Below, in pieces: positions 58,766-64,000 of a stretch of DNA of 64,000 nucleotides. This DNA comes from Allorhizobium paknamense. Lineage in GTDB: Bacteria; Pseudomonadota; Alphaproteobacteria; Rhizobiales; Rhizobiaceae. How positions within the stretch are numbered: position 1 is the first letter of the stretch; each line of letters starts with the position of its first letter. Position numbers and translations under genes: made by a program. The notes below the pieces were generated by a model. The model did not search any database. It had not been told where the DNA came from and saw only the letters and a program-made list of their open reading frames with translations. The stretch is from positions 62,001 to 126,000 of the forward strand of contig NZ_JAUSWH010000002.1 in assembly GCF_030815125.1 (NCBI RefSeq), written 5' to 3'.

Positions 58766-59680
58766 TCAGGGCCAGCGCACCATGGGCGGCAGGGAAGAGA
58801 GGATCGACTCGACATTGCCGCCCGTCTTCAGGCCGAAGATCGTGCCGCGGTCGTAGAGCAGGTTGAACTCGACATAGCGGCCGCGGCGGACCAATTGCTC
58901 CTCGCGGTCGGCGTCGGTCCAGGGCGTATTGAAGTTCCGGCGCACGAGTTCCGGATAGACCTCCGCAAAACAGCGGCCTACATCCTGCACGAAGGCGAAG
59001 TTTTGCGGCCAGCGGTCAAAGGCCTCGCCCGCATGCAGCCAATCGAAGAAGATGCCGCCAATGCCACGCGGTTCGTTGCGGTGGGGCAGGAAGAAATACT
59101 CGTCGCACCAGGCCTTGTAGCGATCGTAATCGGCAATGCCGGGATGCGCCTTGCAGGCTTTCTCCATGGCCGCATGGAAGCTTTGCGTATCGGCATCTGT
59201 CTGGGTGCGGCGGCGATCCAGCACCGGGGTCAGGTCTGCGCCGCCGCCAAACCACTGGCTGGTGGTGACCACCATGCGCGTATTCATATGCACGGCTGGC
59301 ACATGCGGATTGCAGGGATGGGCGATCAGCGAAATGCCGGAGGCCCAGAAGCTTGGATCTTCCTCCGCGCCGGGCATCTGCTTGCGAAATTCCGGCGAAA
59401 ACTCGCCATGCACGGTGGAGGTATGCACGCCGACCTTTTCGAACACCCGGCCATGCATCATCGACATGCGCCCGCCGCCGCCCTTGCCATCCTCGCGCAG
59501 CCAGTCCTTGGCTTCGAAACGGCCCGGCTGCCGATCGCTCAGCGGCCCGGAAAGTTCATCTTCCAGCGCCTCGAAACTCTTGCAGATCTGGTCCCGGAGG
59601 CTTTCAAACCAGGCGCGCGCGGTGGCCTTCTTGGTTTCGATATCGGCAGGCAGGCCTTTCGGCAGAACGGGACGTTGCAT
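58766..59680 (-). CDS. hemF: Oxygen-dependent coproporphyrinogen III oxidase
   Basis: A 304-residue aerobic HemF that decarboxylates coproporphyrinogen III to protoporphyrinogen IX. Family motifs are visible: [17 protein letters not shown], the VHGEFSPEF region, and [13 protein letters not shown] with [10 protein letters not shown], and [13 protein letters not shown] near the C-terminus. The ATG at 59680 gives the [11 protein letters not shown] start with AAGAGA upstream. No oxygen-regulator site (FnrL) was seen upstream. The nested element at 58365 lies 133 bp downstream of its stop codon. Confidence 0.95.
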   Translation of the reverse strand: MQRPVLPKGLPADIETKKATARAWFESLRDQICKSFEALEDELSGPLSDRQPGRFEAKDWLREDGKGGGGRMSMMHGRVFEKVGVHTSTVHGEFSPEFRKQMPGAEEDPSFWASGISLIAHPCNPHVPAVHMNTRMVVTTSQWFGGGADLTPVLDRRRTQTDADTQSFHAAMEKACKAHPGIADYDRYKAWCDEYFFLPHRNEPRGIGGIFFDWLHAGEAFDRWPQNFAFVQDVGRCFAEVYPELVRRNFNTPWTDADREEQLVRRGRYVEFNLLYDRGTIFGLKTGGNVESILSSLPPMVRWP

Positions 59681-59812
59681 GATCATCTCTTGAAAAATCC
59701 GGCCCTCCCATAGCATTCTCCGCCACGATTATCCATCAGCCGGATGCTACTTCAGCATTCTCTGGAAAAAACCGTGAAACCGGCCTATCTTCAGATCAAG
59801 ACGGAGAATGCC

Positions 59813-60067
59813 ATGGCAAAACGGTTTCCGCCGCCACCATTGCAGGGTTTGAAACGGCAGCTGGATCGCGCCCGAGGAGGCGAGGCCACGCCTTCCGGCT
59901 TCGTGCGCCAGACCTTTTGCCTGACGCGGGAGGAAGCCCGCGCCAAGGCGCGGGAATGGTTCGATGCCTATCCCAAGGCTGCTTACTGGACCGAAGTGGA
60001 AAGCTGGCGCCAGCTTGAGGGCGACCGCATCGAATTTACCATGCGGCGTCTGTCCAGCGCGGATTAA
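59813..60067 (+). CDS. Small conserved-looking hypothetical
   Basis: An 84-residue, very basic protein (MAKRFPPPPLQGLKRQLDRA, then RGGEATPSGFVRQTFCLTRE and EARAKAREWFDAYPKAAYWT). ATG 59813 has a GGAGA ribosome site; an earlier ATG at 59744 has none. Arg/Lys-rich, so it may bind nucleic acid or ribosome, but there is no recognisable domain. Divergent from hemF and convergent with the PhnA-like gene. Confidence 0.68.
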   Translation: MAKRFPPPPLQGLKRQLDRARGGEATPSGFVRQTFCLTREEARAKAREWFDAYPKAAYWTEVESWRQLEGDRIEFTMRRLSSAD

Positions 60068-60080
60068 TTTGCTGTGACGA

Positions 60081-60383
60081 CTATCGCTTGCGCACGAATT
60101 CCGTGCGCAGCACCAGGCCCTTGATGGTGTCGTGGCGGCAGTCGATTTCCTCCGGATTTTCGGTGAGGCGGATCGAGCGGATCACGGTGCCCTGTTTCAA
60201 GGTCTGGCCGGCCCCCTTCACCTTCAGATCCTTGATCAGAACCACGGAGTCGCCATCGGCAAGCACATTGCCGGAGGCATCATGCACCATGGCTGCCTTG
60301 GCTTTTTCCGCCGCCAGTTCCGAAGCCGGACGCCATTCGCCGCTGGCCTCGTCATAGATATAGTCGTCATTCGTGTCGCTCAT
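60081..60383 (-). CDS. PhnA-domain protein without zinc ribbon
   Basis: A 100-residue protein. The PhnA C-terminal domain is clear: VHDASGNVLADGDSVVLIKD, then LKVKGAGQTLKQGTVIRSIR and CRHDTIKGLVLRTEFVRK. E. coli YjdM and relatives carry an N-terminal zinc ribbon with CxxC pairs; here the N-terminus (MSDTNDDYIYDEASGEWRPA) has no cysteine, so that domain is lost. The family was named from an apparent alkylphosphonate association but its function is not settled. Confidence 0.85.
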   Translation of the reverse strand: MSDTNDDYIYDEASGEWRPASELAAEKAKAAMVHDASGNVLADGDSVVLIKDLKVKGAGQTLKQGTVIRSIRLTENPEEIDCRHDTIKGLVLRTEFVRKR

Positions 60384-60701
60384 CGCGTCACCCCCGTTTC
60401 TCTGTCAGGGCGATGTACTGTGAATGGCGGGGCGATGCAATTTGAGGACGCGCGAAATTATCATTCACTTAAAATTTTAGAATTGCCGTAAGTAAAAATG
60501 AAACCTGTCATTGGCATGGTGGATGGCGGGGTAGGGTATGGATTGCGGTGATGCCTCCTGAAAGGCATGTATCGCCGCACTCGGCAGGCCGCATGGCCCG
60601 GTCCTAATCGCACTGCCTCCTCTATTCTTTTACCGCATCTTGCCGGATACCCCGTTCGGGTGAGCCGGGAAGAGGTGTCACTTCGGGGCTATCTGTCGCG
60701 C

Positions 60702-61661
60702 ATGGCGTTTGTTTCCAGTCAATCCACCTTGTCATCGGCACTCTCTTCCGCGCGCAGCGTTTCGGCTGCACAGGATGCGAGCCTGAAGCGCATCTCCACG
60801 GGCAGGAAGGTGGATGAGGCCAGCGACAATGCGGCCTATTGGTCCATCGCGACCACCATGAAATCCTCCAATCTCTCGCTGTCCAGTGCGGAAGACGCTA
60901 CCGCCATGTCGGCTGCCGTGGCGGATACGGCGGGGCTCGGCCTGGAGCAGGCGGGCGATCTTCTCTCGCAGATCCAGTCGCGGTTGATCCTCGCGAAATC
61001 CGTGGGCGCGAACAGGGATGCGATCAACGACGAGATCACCCAGCTCAAGGACCAGTTGGTGAGCGTGAGCCAATCCTCCAGTTTCAGCGGGGAGAACTGG
61101 CTGGCGCTGGGCTCGAACGGTCAGCCGAAAATCAAATCCATGGTTTCCTCGGTTGGCAGTGACGCCAGTGGCAATCTTCAGGTCAACGTCACGGATTTCG
61201 ATACGGCGCAAAGCGTGCTGACCAGCCAGAACGACGCCTCCGATGGCATTTTGACACGCTCTTATTTCGGCGTCACGAAAAGCGGTAGCCCCTATGAATA
61301 CTACCTGCTGGATACCGGCTCGAACACGCCGGCCTCGCCCACGGCTTCGGAAATTTCGGTGTCCGACAGCACCAGCAATGACCAGATCGACGGCATGATT
61401 TCGGCGGTGAGCGCCATGCGCTCCAGCGTCACCACCGCGACTGCCGCCGTGGGCGCCACCCGCAACACCATCTCGGCCAACAGTGATTTTCTCAATGATC
61501 TGCAGGATATCAACCAGATCAGCATTGGCCGCATGGTCGATGCCGATATGGAGGAGGAATCGGTGAACCTTGCGTCGGAAAAGGTGCGAGGCCAGTTGCA
61601 GACCATTGGCCTCAATATCGCCAACAGCCAGCAGAAGAGCCTGACCCAACTGTTCCTGTAA
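60702..61661 (+). CDS. Flagellin
   Basis: A 319-residue flagellin. The N-terminal D0/D1 region (MAFVSSQSTLSSALSSARSV, ISTGRKVDEASDNAAYWSIA) and C-terminal region (ISIGRMVDADMEEESVNLAS, then EKVRGQLQTIGLNIANSQQK) are typical of rhizobial flagellins. The central variable part is short. The gene is alone, without other flagellar genes in the window, and lacks a good ribosome site (start ATG 60702 by homology). The 318-bp upstream region 60384-60701 shows no recognisable element. Possibly a minor filament subunit. Confidence 0.88.
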   Translation: MAFVSSQSTLSSALSSARSVSAAQDASLKRISTGRKVDEASDNAAYWSIATTMKSSNLSLSSAEDATAMSAAVADTAGLGLEQAGDLLSQIQSRLILAKSVGANRDAINDEITQLKDQLVSVSQSSSFSGENWLALGSNGQPKIKSMVSSVGSDASGNLQVNVTDFDTAQSVLTSQNDASDGILTRSYFGVTKSGSPYEYYLLDTGSNTPASPTASEISVSDSTSNDQIDGMISAVSAMRSSVTTATAAVGATRNTISANSDFLNDLQDINQISIGRMVDADMEEESVNLASEKVRGQLQTIGLNIANSQQKSLTQLFL

Positions 61662-61714
61662 GGATGTTTGCAGGTCCGGGAGAAGGCCGCAAAAGCCTTG
61701 ACCCGGATGATTCT

Positions 61715-62257
61715 TCAGTGACCGGAAAATTCCACCAGCGTGCGCACTTCCACGCCAAGCGCCTCAAGCTTCTTGCGGCCGCCGAGATCCGGCAGGTCTA
61801 TGACGAAGCAGCAGGAGATGACATCGGCGCCGATCTGGCGCAGCAGTTGCACCGCGCCGACGGCCGTGCCGCCGGTGGCGATCAGGTCGTCGACCAGGAT
61901 CACCTTTTCCCCCGGCTGTACGGCATCGATATGCATTTCCATTTCATCCACGCCGTATTCCAGGCTGTAGGCAATGCGCACCGTATCATGCGGCAGCTTG
62001 CCCTTTTTGCGGATTGGCACGAAACCGGCGGAAAGCTGATGGGCCACGGCGCCGCCCAGAATAAAGCCGCGGGCTTCCATGCCGGCGATCTTGTCGATCT
62101 TCAGACCCGCATAGGGCTGCACCAGTTCATCGACAGCCCGGCGAAAGGCGCGCGGGTTGCCAAGCAGCGTGGTGATATCCCGAAAGATAATGCCGGGCTT
62201 GGGATAATCGTTGATGGAGCGAATGGCGGCGGCCAGTTCGTGGGCGATAGTGGACAT
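61715..62257 (-). CDS. apt: Adenine phosphoribosyltransferase
   Basis: A 180-residue type I phosphoribosyltransferase that salvages adenine to AMP. The PRPP-binding loop [20 protein letters not shown] and the [17 protein letters not shown] strand are diagnostic. ATG 62257 gives the [15 protein letters not shown] start; the frame continues to 62350 without conservation. Convergent with flagellin; downstream of the petBC terminator on the same strand. Confidence 0.95.
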   Translation of the reverse strand: MSTIAHELAAAIRSINDYPKPGIIFRDITTLLGNPRAFRRAVDELVQPYAGLKIDKIAGMEARGFILGGAVAHQLSAGFVPIRKKGKLPHDTVRIAYSLEYGVDEMEMHIDAVQPGEKVILVDDLIATGGTAVGAVQLLRQIGADVISCCFVIDLPDLGGRKKLEALGVEVRTLVEFSGH

Positions 62258-62322
62258 GAACGAAACTCTCAAATTCCTGTTTTTTACGCCGGACCTTATC
62301 AAGAAGCACCGCCGCACCAAAG

Positions 62323-62347
62323 AAAAAAGCGGCCCTGAGGCCGCTTT
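62323..62347 (-). terminator. Terminator of the pet operon
   Basis: A perfect 9-bp stem AAAGCGGCC / GGCCGCTTT (62326-62334, 62339-62347) with a CTGA tetraloop is followed by six T on the minus strand. It lies 25 bp after the petC stop codon and upstream of apt. Confidence 0.88.
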
Positions 62348-62371
62348 CACTCGGATCTTTGAACAGGAAGC

Positions 62372-63226
62372 TCAATGCCCCTTGTTGGCATAGACCGATT
62401 TCTTGGTGAGATAGAGCAGGGCCGAGAAAATCAGCAGGAACACCATGACCATGAAGCCGGTGCGCTTACGCTCTTCCAGATGCGGTTCCGCCGCCCACAT
62501 CAGGAAGGCTGACACGTCCTTGGCGTATTGGTCGAGCGTCTGCGGGCTGCCATCGTCATAGGTCACCTGGCCGTCGGTGATCGGCTGGGCCATGGCGAGT
62601 GAGGCCGCATTGGCGAAATAGGGGTTGTAATGCGTGCCTTCCGGCACCGTTACGCCCGCCGGCGGCTGCTGATAGCCGGTGATGAGCGAGTAGATATAAT
62701 CCGGCCCGCCCTCCTGGTACTGCGTAAAGATATCGAAGATGAAGGTCGGAAAACCGCGCTCGATGCCGCGTGCCTTGGCCAGCAGCGACATGTCCGGCGG
62801 TGCCGCGCCATTGTTGGCGGCGGCAGCGGCTTCCTGGTTGGGGAAGGGCGAGGGGAAATGATCCGAAGGCACGGCCTTGCGGGTGAACATTTCGCCCGAG
62901 CCGTTCGGCCCGTCCTGCACTTCATATTCGGAGGCGAAGGCCTTGACCTGCTCTTCCGAATAGCCGAGCCCTTCCAGCGTGCGGAAGGACACGAGCTTCA
63001 TCGAGTGACAGGCCGAGCAGACTTCCTTGTAGACCTTCAGACCGCGCTGCAGCTGCGCCTTGTCATACTTGCCGAAGGGGCCGGCAAAGCTCCAGTCCAC
63101 ATTCTTTGGCTTGTGGATGGGGTAATGCGGGGTTTCACCCTCGGCATGTTCCTGGGCGATGGCAGCCGACAGTCCAAGCCCGGTGGCGAAGGCCAGGGAA
63201 AGGATGCTTGTTGCAAGCTTTTTCAT
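62372..63226 (-). CDS. petC: Cytochrome c1
   Basis: A 284-residue cytochrome c1 of the cytochrome bc1 complex. The Sec signal peptide (MKKLATSILSLAFATGLGLS) is followed by the haem c site C70-S-A-C73-H74. Met-ligand and hinge-binding regions follow, and the C-terminal transmembrane anchor is GFMVMVFLLIFSALLYL. The start at 63226 has GAGGAT upstream. It begins 25 bp after the petB stop, the usual petABC order in alphaproteobacteria, and passes electrons from the bc1 quinol site to soluble cytochrome c. Confidence 0.96.
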   Translation of the reverse strand: MKKLATSILSLAFATGLGLSAAIAQEHAEGETPHYPIHKPKNVDWSFAGPFGKYDKAQLQRGLKVYKEVCSACHSMKLVSFRTLEGLGYSEEQVKAFASEYEVQDGPNGSGEMFTRKAVPSDHFPSPFPNQEAAAAANNGAAPPDMSLLAKARGIERGFPTFIFDIFTQYQEGGPDYIYSLITGYQQPPAGVTVPEGTHYNPYFANAASLAMAQPITDGQVTYDDGSPQTLDQYAKDVSAFLMWAAEPHLEERKRTGFMVMVFLLIFSALLYLTKKSVYANKGH

Positions 63227-63251
63227 GTTTTTATCCTCAGCCTTGGCCGTT

Positions 63252-64000
63252 TCACACTTCATGAGCCGCAGGGCGGCCTGCTTTTTCCAGAACGGCCTCG
63301 GTAATCGAGTTCGGAATGCGCCGGGGCGTTTCGAACAGGCCGAGCAGCGGCATGATCACGATGAAGAAGCCGAAATAGTAGAGCGTGCCGAACTGCGCCA
63401 TGGTGGTGTAAAGATCGGTCGGCTGCCGCGAACCCAGCCAGCCGAGCAGGATGCAATCGGCCACGAAGACCCAGAAGAACAGCTTGTACCACGGGCGGTA
63501 GACGGCGGAGCGCACCTTGGAGGTATCGAGCCAGGGCAGGAAGAAGAGCACGATGATGGCGCCGAACATGGTCAACACGCCGCCGAGCTTGGAATCGATC
63601 GGGCCGATGTTGAAGGTAATGGCGCGCAGCATGGCGTAGAAGGGCAGGAAGTACCATTCCGGCACGATATGGGCCGGGGTCTTCAGCGGGTCCGCCATGA
63701 TGTAGTTGTCGGGATGGCCGAGGAAATTCGGCATGTAGAAGACGAACCAGGCATAGCCGATCAGGAAGATGGCGACACCGAAGGCATCCTTCAGCGTGGC
63801 ATAGGGGGTGAAGGGCACCGTATCGGTCTTGGACTTTACCTCGACGCCGGTCGGGTTGGTCTGGCCGGTCACATGCAGCGCCCAGACGTGCAGGATCACC
63901 ACGCCGGCGATCATGAAGGGCAGCAGGTAATGCAGCGAGAAGAAGCGGTTCAGCGTCGGCTGGTCAACGGCAAAGCCGCCGAGCAGGAAGGTCTGGATCC
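63252..64000 (-). CDS. petB: Cytochrome b of the bc1 complex, 3' part
   Basis: The C-terminal ~249 residues of cytochrome b; the start is beyond the window end. The frame stays open to 64000 with [20 protein letters not shown] (haem-ligating His helix) and HVWALHVTG, then the PEWY motif ([20 protein letters not shown]) of the quinol oxidation site. Several transmembrane helices follow. It precedes petC by 25 bp on the minus strand, so these are the last two genes of petABC. Confidence 0.95.
   Translation of the reverse strand, partial: IQTFLLGGFAVDQPTLNRFFSLHYLLPFMIAGVVILHVWALHVTGQTNPTGVEVKSKTDTVPFTPYATLKDAFGVAIFLIGYAWFVFYMPNFLGHPDNYIMADPLKTPAHIVPEWYFLPFYAMLRAITFNIGPIDSKLGGVLTMFGAIIVLFFLPWLDTSKVRSAVYRPWYKLFFWVFVADCILLGWLGSRQPTDLYTTMAQFGTLYYFGFFIVIMPLLGLFETPRRIPNSITEAVLEKAGRPAAHEV

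Noticed and set aside
1-64000. CRISPR arrays, tRNA or rRNA genes, insertion sequences and prophage
   Set aside because: No regularly spaced direct repeats, no cloverleaf with a CCA-proximal T-loop, no transposase, integrase or phage structural gene was found. The only repeats are small palindromic elements.

Overview
The window is chromosomal DNA of a GC-rich alphaproteobacterium of the family Rhizobiaceae (Agrobacterium/Allorhizobium/Rhizobium type). The evidence is a fused anthranilate synthase TrpE(G) behind a near-leaderless trpL peptide, a NolR-like ArsR regulator, a choline ABC transporter whose binding protein has the rhizobial ChoX ligand residues at the same positions, a DUF47-Pit phosphate operon, a petBC operon, and many rhizobial intergenic mosaic elements (RIME-like palindromes). 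No insertion sequence, prophage, CRISPR array, rRNA or tRNA gene was recognised. The content is mostly core housekeeping and transport.

Layout. 1-4.7 kb: end of a TPR/YfgM-like gene, der, an APC-family amino acid transporter and a GT4 glycosyltransferase separated by a RIME cluster. 5-9.3 kb: a GH13 alpha-glucosidase, an M23 peptidase-like protein with an altered metal site, and a YefM-YoeB toxin-antitoxin operon. 9.3-16.6 kb (minus strand): adenine deaminase, a mutarotase-like protein, pit with its DUF47 partner, a branched-chain amino-acid-type binding protein and a class III omega-aminotransferase. 17.3-21.9 kb (minus): NolR-like regulator, HugZ-like FMN protein and choXWV, with choX separated from choWV by two repeat elements. 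22.1-26.7 kb: thymidine kinase, DUF2333 protein, a PAS protein beside a LuxR-type regulator, and an extensin-like protein. 26.8-31.2 kb: trpL-trpE(G) with a small secreted protein translationally coupled to it, a CDF metal exporter and queF. 31.2-39.4 kb: DUF2076 protein, HupE/UreJ, SelO, an 853-residue FAD/GcvT demethylating dehydrogenase, an HD-GYP protein and a ClpP-family protease. 39.4-47.6 kb: EamA exporter, a probable leucine leader peptide followed by leuA, then small hydrolases and detoxification genes (metallophosphoesterase, Nudix, glutathionyl-hydroquinone reductase, GNAT, MBL). 47.7-57.2 kb: a MoxR / DUF58 / BatA-DUF4159 / membrane-protein operon, divergent from a DUF1285 / CoA-Nudix / CCA-transferase operon. 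57.3-64 kb: small hypotheticals, a remarkable nested inverted-repeat element, hemF, a PhnA-like protein, a lone flagellin, apt, and petC plus most of the visible end of petB.

The most interesting material is non-coding: (a) a 268-bp element (58365-58632) whose 33-bp perfect terminal inverted repeats enclose two further long stems, a three-way junction; (b) three dispersed copies of a ~125-bp, three-hairpin element (20764, 23971, 44104) with compensatory changes in the stems; (c) a candidate leucine leader peptide (40570-40695, four consecutive Leu codons) with mutually exclusive downstream hairpins before leuA; and (d) a RIME inserted between the trp attenuator terminator and trpE(G). Function calls rest on motifs read from the translations; no database search was possible.
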